A stretch of DNA of 36,953 nt from Bacillota bacterium (GCA_030154105.1 JASKKP010000020.1:1-36953), one strand, 5' to 3'. Counted from the first letter of the stretch, positions 1-7,986 are shown. Notes: generated by a model from the sequence alone, not told the origin. Made by a program: numbers and translations.

Positions 1-90
1 CTGCGCGAACGCGAGGTAGTACACTACCAGCGTTTCGGCGAGATGCTCCAGCTTGTTTACGAGTGGCAGGGAAGCCGCCACATCTTTTAA
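1..90 (+). CDS. cotJC: CotJC-like spore coat protein (manganese catalase family), C-terminal fragment
   Basis: An open frame enters from the left edge in frame 1 and ends at TAA (88-90), giving 29 residues. It contains LREREVVHYQRFGEML, which strongly resembles the C-terminal helix of CotJC, the catalase-like inner spore coat protein, where the motif reads roughly REREVVHFQRFGE. The start and the metal-binding helices lie outside the window. A strong hairpin follows 57 bases downstream. The assignment rests on this short motif only, so another member of the ferritin-like manganese catalase family is possible. It suggests a spore-forming Firmicute. Confidence 0.6.
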   Translation: MREREVVHYQRFGEMLQLVYEWQGSRHIF

Positions 91-146
91 CCGCTCCCTG
101 AGGCGTAATTAGGCCGCCAGTGGCGCGAACCCTGCCGGGATCCGTC

Positions 147-190
147 GAGAGGCTGCCGAACGAGAAAAGTCGGCAGCCTCTCTCATTTCC
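147..190 (+). terminator. Rho-independent terminator after the cotJC-like gene
   Basis: A perfect 13-bp stem pairs 147-159 (GAGAGGCTGCCGA) with 170-182, with a 10-base loop. It is followed by a short, weak T-containing tail (ATTTCC). It separates the coat gene from the thioesterase. Confidence 0.75.
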
Positions 191-330
191 TGGCGCCTAG
201 ATACATTCAAAACCTTTTCGTTTTGGAAGGAGTTGTCGCCTGCGTGGACAATACTTACTTAGGTTCCCGACGGGCCGAACAGAGGCGCGAAAAAAGCACA
301 AAAACAATTGGCCTAAGGAGAAATGTAGCC

Positions 331-1083
331 ATGAGCCAAGGGACTTTCAGCAAAGAGTTTGAAGTTCACTACTACGAGGTCAACAGGTTTGCCGAAGCCA
401 CTCCCGTGGCCGTCTTGAACTATTTAGAGGATACGGCGGTGACCCATTCTGAGGCGGTGGGTTTGGGATTCGCCAAACTAAAGGCCAAAGGAGTGGGGTG
501 GGTGCTGAATCGCTGGCTGCTATTGATAGACAAATTCCCGACTTGGGGAGAAAGAGTGACGGTAGAAACGTGGCCGTCCAGCTTTGAGCGTTTCACGGCT
601 GTCCGCGAGTTTTTGCTCAAAAACCGCTCTGGAGACGTAATCGGCAGAGCTTCTTCCCGCTGGTTCTACTTAAATCTCGCCCGCAAAAGACCCATCCGCA
701 TTCCGGCGGAATTTGGCGCCGCCTACGGGATAAGTCCGGAAAGGGCGGTGCCGGAACCGTTTTCCGAATTGGACCCAGTTGAAGAAGCGGCCGTGAGCAA
801 GACTTTTGCGGTCCGCAGACATGATATCGACACTAATGAGCATGTAAATAACACCAAGTACGTAGAGTGGATGACGGAAGCAGTTCCCGAGGCAGTTGAG
901 GAAGATTTTGCCCTTTCTCTTCTAGAAATCGAGTATAAAAGAGAAACGACCTATGGCGCAGTTGTTTCTTCTCTCTGCGCAGAATCTGCCCGGGGGAACG
1001 GCTGGATTGAGCTCCTTCACAGCATCGAGGGTGAAGGTGGCGTTCCCTTGGCGGTGGCCCGCACCAGATGGCGAAAAAGGTAA
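331..1083 (+). CDS. Acyl-ACP thioesterase (FatA/FatB family)
   Basis: This 250-residue protein should hydrolyse acyl-acyl carrier protein and release free fatty acids in the cytoplasm. It has the double hot-dog layout of bacterial acyl-ACP thioesterases. The N-terminal half starts FEVHYYEVNRFAEATP. The C-terminal hot-dog carries the family signature DIDTNEHVNNTKYVEWM, which includes the conserved Asn and His of the active region. The length matches bacterial members (about 240-250). I chose ATG 331 because AAGGAG (315-320) lies 10 bases upstream and the family begins right there. The frame stays open upstream to about 223, but that stretch has no family resemblance. It appears to be a single-gene unit, with a cotJC terminator before it and about 240 bases before the next gene. 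Confidence 0.9.
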   Translation: MSQGTFSKEFEVHYYEVNRFAEATPVAVLNYLEDTAVTHSEAVGLGFAKLKAKGVGWVLNRWLLLIDKFPTWGERVTVETWPSSFERFTAVREFLLKNRSGDVIGRASSRWFYLNLARKRPIRIPAEFGAAYGISPERAVPEPFSELDPVEEAAVSKTFAVRRHDIDTNEHVNNTKYVEWMTEAVPEAVEEDFALSLLEIEYKRETTYGAVVSSLCAESARGNGWIELLHSIEGEGGVPLAVARTRWRKR

Positions 1084-1326
1084 CGGTTAGGAGCCAAATT
1101 TGACCGGCCGGGCGGGGTGCGGAGGGCGGCGCCGGACCTGCGGCCGACCCTCAGCTTGGGGAACTTTCCCCTTTGCCCCGTCGTCTATTGAGGTGAGACC
1201 GGAAGAAACGTTGAAACCTGATGGCGCGGCCATTAGGAAGAAAGAAAAAAGGAGGGTTGCTCCCGGCCTAACGTCCGGAAAGCGGTGGAGGACGAGAAAA
1301 GACGCTAAGAAAAAGGGGGAAAGCAC

Positions 1327-3510
1327 ATGGCCCGCAGGTTGCTTGTCATGTTTATCAGTACGGCAATCGTGTTGGCGACGGTTGCGCCAGGGTTTGCCGC
1401 CCCGGCACCGAAGGTCAGCCTGGAGGAGGCGGTGGCCGCGGCTAAAACGGCTTTCACTATCCCGCCAGCCTTTACCGAATTCAACTCCAGCTTTTCCAGC
1501 TACGGCGACCGCCCGCGCTGGGAACTCAGGTGGAACGCTCCGGCGGGTAGTCCAACCCCGGGCAGCATGAACGTTATCGTGGACGCGACGACCAAAGACA
1601 TCCTGGAGATGCACGTCTGGCAGGAAGACCGCACCCCTGAGGCGCCCCTTCCCAAACACAGCCGGGCCGAGGCGGAGAAGGTGGCCCGGGAGTTTGCCCA
1701 AAAGCTCCAGCCCCGCTTTGTCGAAACCCGGCTGGTGCCGGAGTCGTATACTTCGCCGTACTGGGGCAGCTGGGTAAGCCGGTATACCTTTTTCTTTGAG
1801 CGCATGGTAAACGGCGTGCCCTTCCCCCAGAACGGGATCAGGGTTGAGGTAAACGCCAATACCCTTAAGGTGGTGGACTATTCCTTCAAGTGGGACTACG
1901 ATCGGGAGTTCCCAACACCGGATAAGGCCATAGACGCGGCGAAAGCCCGGGCAGCCTTGCTGGATAAGGTGGCCCCCCGCCTGGTTTACTTCTGCCCCTC
2001 TGGCGACGGGGACAAAGAGCGGCCGGTCCTACTCGTTTATGATGCCCCGTATGCCGGCCGCTACGGCGTGGACGCCTTAAGCGGCGAGATCATCGCCCTC
2101 GAGCCGTCCTACTATCCCATGGGCAAGGGAGATGTGGGCGGGGGCGAGCCGCTGCGTGCGGCCAACAAGGTTATGGAAGTGCCCCTTACCCCGGCGGAGC
2201 AAGCCGAGATAAAGGAACTGGCCGGTTTCCTCTCCCAAGAAGAAGCCCTGGCCAAGGCGCAGGCCGCCGTTAAGGTGCCGGCCGGCTTCAAGCTCGAGAG
2301 CGCTTCCCTCAATAAGAACTGGGAGTACCCTAGCCAAAGAGAGTGGACCTTTAACTGGACGTTAACCCCTAAAGATCCGGGCGGAAAGAGCGGACACCTG
2401 AGCATGAGGGTTGACGCCCGTACCGGGGAACTAGTTTACTTCAGGCGTTACATCTTTGACCCCGCGCAGCAGAAAGAAGAGCCGAAGGTCAGATATAGTA
2501 AAGAGCAGGCGAGGAAACTCGCCGCCGACTTCATCGCTAAGCTTCAGCCCGATCGTTTTGCGGCTTGCAAAGAAGAACCCGAGGAGCCTCCGGTGTCCGT
2601 CGAGGTAGCCAAGAAGCTTCCCGGGCTCCGTTCCTATTCCTTTCAGTGGGCACGCAGCGTGAACGGCATCCCCTTCCCGCAGCAAGGATTTTGGGTCACG
2701 GTAGACGCTGCTACCGGCGAAATAACCTCCTATCGCATGACCTGGGCCGACCTCAGCTTCCCGGCACCGGAGGGGCTTATCGGGCAGGCTAAGGCCAACC
2801 AAGCCCTCTTGGCCAAGAACCCGCTTACGCTGGAATACATCACCACTCCCGGCCCAGATTTCCGATCCGGCGCGGATAAGCCGCTGGTACGCCTGGTGTA
2901 CCGCTTGCGCGGCACGGGCGATGCCCGCCGCTTCGACGCGAAGACCGGTGTGGCGCTGGATTGGAACGGTAATCCCCTGCCCGAGGAAAAGGCGGCGACT
3001 TTTAGCGACATTGCCGGCCACCAGGCAGAGGGCGATATCGAGCTTTTAGCCGAACGGCAGATTATTACCGGAGCACCAGACGGCAAGTTCCACCCGGATG
3101 AGGCGATCACCCAAGCGGCTTATCTGGCGATGCTCCTCCGGGCTACGGGGTTCCGCCCGCGCGGGCGGGAAACGAACGAATTGTGGTACGAACCTTACGA
3201 AAGGGAAGCGCGCCGCCGCGGCCTCCTAAAGGGAGACGAGGTCTTCGCCGCCAACCAACCTATAACCAGAGAACAGGCCGCCGTTTGGACAATCCGGGCT
3301 CTAAACCAAGATCGTGTAGCGTCTCTAAGCGGCATCTGGCAGGTGCCGGCCAAGGACGCCGCGGCCATCAAGCACCCGGGACACGTTGCCCTCTACCTAG
3401 GCCAGGACCTCGACCCGGACCGACGGGAGTTCTTCCGCCCCGCTGCACCCCTTACCCGCGCCCAGGCGGCCCAAGGCATCGTGCGCTTTCTGCGCCTGCC
3501 GCGTGGCTAG
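1327..3510 (+). CDS. Exported YcdB/YcdC-repeat protein with C-terminal SLH domains
   Basis: This 727-residue protein is probably exported and held on the cell wall. A signal peptide covers about residues 1-25 (hydrophobic core, then GFA before AAPAP). At least two YcdB/YcdC-type units follow, which are PepSY-like beta-sheet repeats: one near residues 60-100 (RPRWELRWNAP then NVIVDATTKDILEM), one near 335-375 (REWTFNWTL then LSMRVDARTGELVYF). Further pieces share the NGVPFPQNG / NGIPFPQQG motif. The last 170 residues hold about two SLH repeats (FSDIAGHQAEGDIELL, GAPDGKFHPDEAITQAAY), which usually bind secondary cell-wall polymers. ATG 1327 follows GGGGGA at good spacing. No catalytic motif is visible. 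The YcdB family has no established function that I can assign. Confidence 0.8.
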   Translation: MARRLLVMFISTAIVLATVAPGFAAPAPKVSLEEAVAAAKTAFTIPPAFTEFNSSFSSYGDRPRWELRWNAPAGSPTPGSMNVIVDATTKDILEMHVWQEDRTPEAPLPKHSRAEAEKVAREFAQKLQPRFVETRLVPESYTSPYWGSWVSRYTFFFERMVNGVPFPQNGIRVEVNANTLKVVDYSFKWDYDREFPTPDKAIDAAKARAALLDKVAPRLVYFCPSGDGDKERPVLLVYDAPYAGRYGVDALSGEIIALEPSYYPMGKGDVGGGEPLRAANKVMEVPLTPAEQAEIKELAGFLSQEEALAKAQAAVKVPAGFKLESASLNKNWEYPSQREWTFNWTLTPKDPGGKSGHLSMRVDARTGELVYFRRYIFDPAQQKEEPKVRYSKEQARKLAADFIAKLQPDRFAACKEEPEEPPVSVEVAKKLPGLRSYSFQWARSVNGIPFPQQGFWVTVDAATGEITSYRMTWADLSFPAPEGLIGQAKANQALLAKNPLTLEYITTPGPDFRSGADKPLVRLVYRLRGTGDARRFDAKTGVALDWNGNPLPEEKAATFSDIAGHQAEGDIELLAERQIITGAPDGKFHPDEAITQAAYLAMLLRATGFRPRGRETNELWYEPYEREARRRGLLKGDEVFAANQPITREQAAVWTIRALNQDRVASLSGIWQVPAKDAAAIKHPGHVALYLGQDLDPDRREFFRPAAPLTRAQAAQGIVRFLRLPRG

Positions 3511-3616
3511 ACCGGAAAACCGGAAATGCGAAGAAACGCGAGGTTTGTTTCCCCGAGTTCCGTGTTAGTCTTTGAGGTTTCAAGGGGCACACTTGAGTAT
3601 ATCGTTAAGAGCCAAG

Positions 3617-4090
3617 CTACAACTTCTTGATATAGAGAGCTAAAGGGTCCCCGTCACGCCAGTAGTCCGGGATATCGGCACAATGAATGTACCCTTTTGC
3701 TTCGTAAAAAGCACGAGTGTCTCTTGTGTAGTCTAGGGTGGAGGTCCAGACCACGATTAGGCGCGCGCCCAGCTGACGTAAGCGTTCTTCTACGAAGCGT
3801 AACATTTGGCTCCCTAGTCCCCGACCGCGGAAGGCGGCGTGCACCGCAAAGTGAGAAAGGTAATAAACCTCGTGGGCTTGGTAGTCTTTCCGGTAGCCCA
3901 GGCAGGCTACCACCATATCATTATGAAAGCCGGCAAAGTACTCAACTCCGGGGTTCCGATTCTGCAGCCAATGGCTGATATCCTCGCGAACGCGAATAAT
4001 ATCATAGTCGTAGAAGTACTGACGCAAAGACTGGAAGATGGCCGTCACTTGATCTAGTTCGGCCATGTTCGAAATGGGGCATATCTTCAC
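3617..4090 (-). CDS. GNAT family N-acetyltransferase
   Basis: This 157-residue protein is a GCN5-related acyltransferase that probably moves an acetyl group from acetyl-CoA to an amine; the substrate cannot be read from the sequence. The fold signature is clear. Strand 4 (YYLSHFAVHAAFRG) leads into the acetyl-CoA pyrophosphate loop RGRGLGSQM (about residues 93-101). The later FYEAKGYIHCADI is motif B. Length is typical of single-domain GNATs. The start is GTG (complement of 4088-4090), behind a purine-rich GGGGATGGA. It has its own promoter (4134-4163) and is convergent with the YcdB/SLH gene. Confidence 0.88.
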   Translation of the reverse strand: MKICPISNMAELDQVTAIFQSLRQYFYDYDIIRVREDISHWLQNRNPGVEYFAGFHNDMVVACLGYRKDYQAHEVYYLSHFAVHAAFRGRGLGSQMLRFVEERLRQLGARLIVVWTSTLDYTRDTRAFYEAKGYIHCADIPDYWRDGDPLALYIKKL

Positions 4091-4133
4091 TCTTCCATCC
4101 CCTTTCTTGCATAATCACTGATCTAACAACTTT

Positions 4134-4163
4134 ATTTTAACTACCAGGTTGGCGTGACGTCAA
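4134..4163 (-). promoter_or_regulatory. Sigma-A type promoter of the GNAT gene
   Basis: On the minus strand, TTGACG (complement of 4158-4163) and TAAAAT (complement of 4134-4139) are separated by 18 bases. The pair lies between the upstream terminator (4180-4206) and the GTG start at 4090. Confidence 0.6.
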
Positions 4164-4179
4164 CACACAAATACAAAGG

Positions 4180-4206
4180 CCCCGGAACCTAGTTCAGGCC
4201 CCGGGG
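4180..4206 (-). terminator. Terminator of the aminotransferase operon
   Basis: The arms 4180-4190 and 4196-4206 form an 11-bp stem with two G-U pairs on the transcribed strand and a 5-base loop. It begins about 28 bases past the stop of the class-III aminotransferase gene. The tail is only moderately T-rich (CCTTTGTATTTG). Confidence 0.65.
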
Positions 4207-4234
4207 ACATTTCTTTCTTACCTTCCAGTCGGTT

Positions 4235-5584
4235 CTACCATCCTTTGACCGTTTCTAACACCTCATCCGGTACCCTGCCGGCAGTAACATCGGCTAACGC
4301 TTCTTCAATTATCTTGAGACCCTGCTCGAGTTCAGCTTTGGTGATGACGAGTGGAGGCTGGATTCTCAGTACCGAATTGCTGAAGAAGGAAAGGAGCAGC
4401 CCTTTTTCCCAGGCGCGGTAGCATACTTTGGCCGCTTCTTTATAGGCGCGCTCGCGTGTCTTGCGGTTGGTAACCAGGTCCACGCCGATGGATAGGCCCT
4501 TCCCGCGCACGTCGCCGATGAGCTCGTAGTGTTCAGCCATCTCCCGGAGACGTGCCATGGCCTGCTCGCCGAGCACGCGGGAGCGCTCCACCAGGTTTTC
4601 TTCTTCGATTACTTCGATGGTGGCCAAGGCGGCGGCGCAGGAAACGGGATTGCCGCCCGTGGTGAAAAGGTGCGCCGGCGCTTCCCAGGCCTGCATGATC
4701 TCTTTTCTGGCCACCAAGGCCGAAAGCGGCATGCCTGAGGCAATGGCCTTCCCCAGGATGAGGATGTCCGGCTCGACGCCAAAGTGTTCGATGCCGAACC
4801 AACGCCCGGTGCGCCCGAACCCCTGCTGCACTTCCTCGGAGACGAAAAGGATACCGTGCTCGCGGCAGAGCTTGTACAACCCTTGAACGTATTCCACCGG
4901 CGGCACCACGATCCCGGCATCGCCCTGGATGGGCTCCATGATCACCGCCGCCACCTCATCGGGCGGGATGTAATTGGCGAAGGCAAAGCGCACGTACTCC
5001 AGGCAATGCAACCCGCAGCTTCCGTATTTAAGGCCGAACGGGCAACGATAGCAATCGGGGTAAGGGATATGTTCTATTTCTGGAAGAAGAGGGCCGATCT
5101 TGCGGCGCATATTGAGGCTGATGGCCGAAAGGGTAATGGAGCCGTAAGTGGAACCATGGTAGGAACGGAGGAAAGAGATGATCTTGGGCCGGCCGGTGTA
5201 GGCGCGGGCGAGTTTTATGGCGCCGTCGTTGGCATCGGAGCCGGTGAGGCCGAAGGCCACCTGTTTAGGGAAGTCGCCGGGGGTAATGCGGACCAGGGCC
5301 TGGGCCAGGCGTACCAGCGGCTCATGGTACATGTAGGCCGGGGTGTAGTGGATGAACTCGGCGGCCTGCTTTTGGATGGCGGCCACCACCTTGGGATGGG
5401 CGTGGCCGGTGTTTAAAGCGGCGGCGCTGGCGAGAAAGTCGAGATACTCGTTTCCGTCGGCGTCCACCACGGTGGAGCCGTGACCGCTTTGTACGGCCAG
5501 GGGGTAGTAAGGCATACGGGAAGCCGGAGAGAGGACTTCTTTGTCCTCGGCTACAATTGCCAGGCACTTCTCCAGATTGCGCAC
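4235..5584 (-). CDS. Class-III PLP-dependent aminotransferase (4-aminobutyrate/ornithine aminotransferase-like)
   Basis: This 449-residue protein is a fold-type I PLP enzyme, so an omega-aminotransferase or amino-acid racemase/epimerase. The N-terminal VDADGNEYLDFLA and GHAHPKV motifs, the PLP phosphate region LTGSDANDGAIKLAR, and Lys279 in LILGKAIASGMPLSA (the Schiff-base lysine) are present. A four-Cys segment (CYRCPFGL then CGLHCLEY, about residues 190-210) is a feature of some subfamilies. One oddity is that the normally invariant Asp that contacts the PLP ring nitrogen (DEVQ) is Glu250 here (SEEVQQGFGRTG). The GTG start follows GGAAGGAAGGTG. It is the last gene of a run with the FliK-like and FlhB-like genes, 34 bases after the latter. 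The substrate is unknown; EVQQGFGRTG also recalls isoleucine 2-epimerase relatives. Confidence 0.88.
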   Translation of the reverse strand: MRNLEKCLAIVAEDKEVLSPASRMPYYPLAVQSGHGSTVVDADGNEYLDFLASAAALNTGHAHPKVVAAIQKQAAEFIHYTPAYMYHEPLVRLAQALVRITPGDFPKQVAFGLTGSDANDGAIKLARAYTGRPKIISFLRSYHGSTYGSITLSAISLNMRRKIGPLLPEIEHIPYPDCYRCPFGLKYGSCGLHCLEYVRFAFANYIPPDEVAAVIMEPIQGDAGIVVPPVEYVQGLYKLCREHGILFVSEEVQQGFGRTGRWFGIEHFGVEPDILILGKAIASGMPLSALVARKEIMQAWEAPAHLFTTGGNPVSCAAALATIEVIEEENLVERSRVLGEQAMARLREMAEHYELIGDVRGKGLSIGVDLVTNRKTRERAYKEAAKVCYRAWEKGLLLSFFSNSVLRIQPPLVITKAELEQGLKIIEEALADVTAGRVPDEVLETVKGW

Positions 5585-5618
5585 GGGAGCACCTTCCTTC
5601 CATCGCCGGGTGTAGTAA

Positions 5619-5909
5619 TCACCGTAAAATTCGCCGCTCGGACGGCAATTCCTTCTCTTCCAACTCGTAAACCCAGGCGATGACGGCGGCTACTACCTGG
5701 TAAAGCGAGGGCGGAATTTCTTCGCCGACGTCCAGCCCGGCCAAGGCCAGGGCTAGATCGGCGTCCTCGTAAATGGGTACTCCTGCCGCGCGGGCCCGCT
5801 TAAGGATCTGCTCGGCTATAGTACCTCGGCCACTGGCCACCACGCGTGGGGCGCGGTCCCGGGCCGGATCGTAAGAAAGGGCGGCGGCAGCTTTGACGTT
5901 TTCGCTCAT
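5619..5909 (-). CDS. FlhB C-terminal-domain homologue (FlhX/YlqH-like)
   Basis: This 96-residue soluble protein matches only the cytoplasmic tail of FlhB, the flagellar type III export switch. Typical elements are ALSYDPARDRAPRVVASG, then AEQILKRARAAGVPIYEDADLALAL and the closing IPPSLYQVVAAVIAWVYELE. It has no membrane segments. The autocleavage NPTH motif that should precede this region is absent; it begins MSENVKAAAALSYDP. Stand-alone copies such as B. subtilis YlqH are known and sit beside a FliK-like gene, as here. The gap to the FliK-like gene is 17 bases, so co-transcription is likely. The role is presumably in substrate specificity of flagellar export, but this is inference. Confidence 0.85.
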   Translation of the reverse strand: MSENVKAAAALSYDPARDRAPRVVASGRGTIAEQILKRARAAGVPIYEDADLALALAGLDVGEEIPPSLYQVVAAVIAWVYELEEKELPSERRILR

Positions 5910-5926
5910 ACTATTTTTCCCTGCCT

Positions 5927-6886
5927 TCAGACAGAAACGTCCAGCCCTTGGTATTGGGGTTCCTGGGCGGGGCCGAGGAAGTCTAAAACCGTGCCTATGC
6001 TCTGCCGGCTCACCCTAAAGGCGGCCAGCTGAAAGCCCAGCTTTTCAAGCCGGGCCGCAAGCCCTTTCTGCGCGCTTTCAGCCAGCTCGAGGGCGGTGGG
6101 GTGGGAGGAGAAGACGTGGGCGGTGATGCTTTTCCCGGCCAAGGTGAGCCGTACCCAGACTTCCCCCCAGGCATAGGTGGAGAAGCGCAGAACCAAACGC
6201 AGGGCATTCCCTTCTACAGGTGCACCTTCCTTCCGGTCGAACAGCACGTAGAGCTCCCCTTCGCCTTCCCGGGCGCGGAAGGAGAAAAAACGTACGCTTT
6301 CCTGGCCGGGGATAAGCGGCAGTGCCTGGTTGAGCGCGGCCTGACCTTCCGGGCGCGCATCCGGGCGGCGAAGAAGATAAGCGAGCGCGTCGGCCAGTTT
6401 TTGAGGGTCGTGGGATAGGCTCAATGTTTCCAGCCAGGCACGCGCCTCCCAGAAGAGCGCCCGTTCTTCCTGGGGGACATCTCGGGCTTCGTTCAAAAAC
6501 CGGCGGGCCAGCGCCGGCTGAAGCGGTAGGCGCCATTTAACGAGGACGCGTACCAGCTCGTCGACCTCGGAGGTGTTCGGCAGGCCCAGGGCCGCCGCGA
6601 CGTCGGCGAGGCGGCGTTCCTCGGCGCGTGGCTCCGCTAGCAGCCTAAGCTGAACTAAAGTGGGCTTGGCCTGCTCCACGCGCACCCAAAAAGTTCCGAC
6701 GGTCGGCGGAAGGGAACCGCGGGCGGTAAGGACCTGGCCGGCCAGGCGCACCTTGGCCTCACCGGCTGCAAGCGATAGCACTTCCATGAGGAGCACCCGG
6801 CCTGGTTGCAGCGCCGAAATTGGTGGTCCAACGCCGGTTGGAAGCCCGGAAGGGCCTATGGGTCCCAGCTGCAGGGTGAACTCCAT
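5927..6886 (-). CDS. FliK-like flagellar hook-length control protein (YlqG-like)
   Basis: This 319-residue protein resembles hook-length regulators. Its C-terminal 90 residues fit the Flg_hook domain: LRFSTYAWGEVWVRLTLAG, then ITAHVFSSHPTALELAE and LAARLEKLGFQLAAFRVS. The N-terminal 220 residues are low-complexity and helical without a known domain, as is common in this family. I chose ATG at the complement of 6884-6886 because AAGAGGTG sits just upstream; an in-frame start 30 bases earlier has no ribosome site. It is the first gene of the fliK-like / flhB-like / aminotransferase run. No other flagellar structural gene lies nearby apart from cheR 7 kb away. Confidence 0.75.
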   Translation of the reverse strand: MEFTLQLGPIGPSGLPTGVGPPISALQPGRVLLMEVLSLAAGEAKVRLAGQVLTARGSLPPTVGTFWVRVEQAKPTLVQLRLLAEPRAEERRLADVAAALGLPNTSEVDELVRVLVKWRLPLQPALARRFLNEARDVPQEERALFWEARAWLETLSLSHDPQKLADALAYLLRRPDARPEGQAALNQALPLIPGQESVRFFSFRAREGEGELYVLFDRKEGAPVEGNALRLVLRFSTYAWGEVWVRLTLAGKSITAHVFSSHPTALELAESAQKGLAARLEKLGFQLAAFRVSRQSIGTVLDFLGPAQEPQYQGLDVSV

Positions 6887-6901
6887 AGCATCACCTCTTA
6901 A

Positions 6902-7156
6902 AGATTTTATCGGCAAAAGGAGGGTTCTCTTGCTTTTTCTGACTCGCTGGACGCAGCCCTCTCCTGGAGTGCTGGGAAAAGAGCTCTTCTAAGGATAGCC
7001 GCTACGCTTTACAACCCCTACATGTGGCCAACGGCAATAGACGACGTCTTCCGACATCTAAATCAAACAGATTTTGAAACCGCGTTGCAGGCTCTGCGCT
7101 TGAAGTACGGCCGTGAATCTGGCATGGGGTTTGAAACCAGTCCCAGAACCGCATAA
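6902..7156 (+). pseudogene. Open frame without a usable start, possibly a decayed small gene
   Basis: From 6902 to the TAA at 7154-7156 one frame encodes a protein-like stretch. It includes SDSLDAALSWSAGKRAL, LYNPYMWPTAIDDVFRHLN and TDFETALQALRLKYG. The only ATG in frame is 7022, giving 44 residues with no ribosome site. A strong AAAGGAGGG (6916-6923) stands upstream, but the TTG it would serve (6930) is in another frame and stops at 6992. A one-base loss near 6930-6936 would explain this. I do not recognise the protein. It could also be chance coding-like sequence, since this 327-base stretch otherwise holds no gene. Confidence 0.3.
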
Positions 7157-7213
7157 TGGGAAAGGGAGACTAGGAAAGGGAGTGAAGGCGCTCGAAGCAT
7201 AACCGGTCCCTTC

Positions 7214-7624
7214 TTGAGCACCTTAGGGGTTAGCGCCGGATTACTGGGTTTGATTACTGGTTTTGGCGGGTTTCTTGTCCTCAGCCAGCGAGGAGACGAG
7301 GCTAAACGCTTCCTCCCGGAGTTACAGAATTCCTTTGTTACTGCCGACGATGTCTACTTCAAGGCGTCGATTGTACAGGCCATCGGCTATATTTCTGGAC
7401 GGGAAAGTTTTGCCTTCCTTATCCGGTGCCTGGAAGACCGAAGTTTCTTGGTAAGGTTGGCTGCGTTGCGTGCCTTGGCTGGAACATTGAGCGAGTTACC
7501 GCTGGAACAGCGGACCGAGTTAAAAAAGAAACTCGAGCAAGTCATGTTGGAGGAAAACAGCGCCACTGTGCGGGAACAAGTTCTGCTTTTGTTGCGCTCG
7601 CTGCCGCAGGCAAAGCCGGGATGA
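7214..7624 (+). CDS. Small membrane-anchored HEAT-repeat protein
   Basis: This protein of 136 residues has a hydrophobic N-terminal segment (LGVSAGLLGLITGFGGFLVL, about residues 4-23), which is probably a membrane anchor. About 100 residues of HEAT/PBS-lyase-like helical repeats follow: YFKASIVQAIGYISGRESFAF, FLVRLAALRALAG and ATVREQVLLLLRSL. Such repeats bind other proteins, so no enzymatic role is suggested. The start is uncertain. TTG 7214 has no ribosome site. A good site (AGGAAAGGGA) lies before GTG 7182, but that GTG is in another frame and reaches a stop after six codons. A frameshift at the 5' end is therefore possible. It is convergent with the DUF190 gene. Confidence 0.6.
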   Translation: MSTLGVSAGLLGLITGFGGFLVLSQRGDEAKRFLPELQNSFVTADDVYFKASIVQAIGYISGRESFAFLIRCLEDRSFLVRLAALRALAGTLSELPLEQRTELKKKLEQVMLEENSATVREQVLLLLRSLPQAKPG

Positions 7625-7626
7625 AA

Positions 7627-7663
7627 AAGGGGCGCCCCTAGGAGCCGTTACTTGGAGGCGCCC
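7627..7663 (-). terminator. Terminator for the fluoride operon (shared with the HEAT gene)
   Basis: GGGCGCC (7630-7636) pairs with GGCGCCC (7657-7663). On the minus strand it is followed by CTTTTTCAT, so it best serves the DUF190 end of the operon. The DUF190 stop codon (7648-7650) lies in the loop. On the plus strand it lies just past the HEAT gene stop and may act in both directions. Confidence 0.55.
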
Positions 7664-7986
7664 TCTTCGTATTTTAAAACCTCAACATCTTCAATTGTTA
7701 AGAGGCTTCCCGATAAACACTCCTGAAGAAACGGCAGTATTTTTTCAATGTACGGTTCGGTGTCCACGATTTCAACCAGGATTGGCAGATCCGAGGAAAG
7801 CGCTAATAAGCGCGCCGAATGGATGCGGCTCGTAGCCCCGAAGCCCTCGATTCCTCGGTATACGGTAGCTCCAGCCAGCCCCAGCTCCCGAGCTTTTTTG
7901 ACGATCCAATGGTAAAGAGGCTGCCCTTGATAGTGGTCTGATTCGCCCAGATAAATTCGCAGACGCTTCGCTAATCCGGGTTTCAA
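7648..7986 (-). CDS. DUF190 family protein (CrcB-associated)
   Basis: This 112-residue cytoplasmic protein matches DUF190, a PII-like alpha/beta fold often encoded beside crcB. The family core is visible: KRLRIYLGESDHYQGQPLYHWIVKKARELGLAGATVYRGIEGFG, split here across residues 7-50, then SSDLPILVEIVDTEPYIEKILPFL. It probably modulates fluoride or ion export, but no biochemical role is firmly established. The TTG start (complement of 7984-7986) follows GGGGAGGGA. It is the last gene of the four-gene fluoride-riboswitch operon, 31 bases after crcB. Confidence 0.9.
   Translation of the reverse strand: MKPGLAKRLRIYLGESDHYQGQPLYHWIVKKARELGLAGATVYRGIEGFGATSRIHSARLLALSSDLPILVEIVDTEPYIEKILPFLQECLSGSLLTIEDVEVLKYEEGASK

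Noticed and set aside
1158-1171. Small GGGGA/TCCCC hairpin after the thioesterase gene
   Set aside because: Five pairs and a weak T tail are too little for a confident terminator. I also looked in 1084-1326 for a cyclic-di-GMP riboswitch and found none of its conserved blocks.
1100-1570. 156-codon plus-strand frame before the YcdB/SLH gene
   Set aside because: It is Arg- and Pro-rich without motifs and overlaps the signal peptide region of the better-supported gene in another frame.
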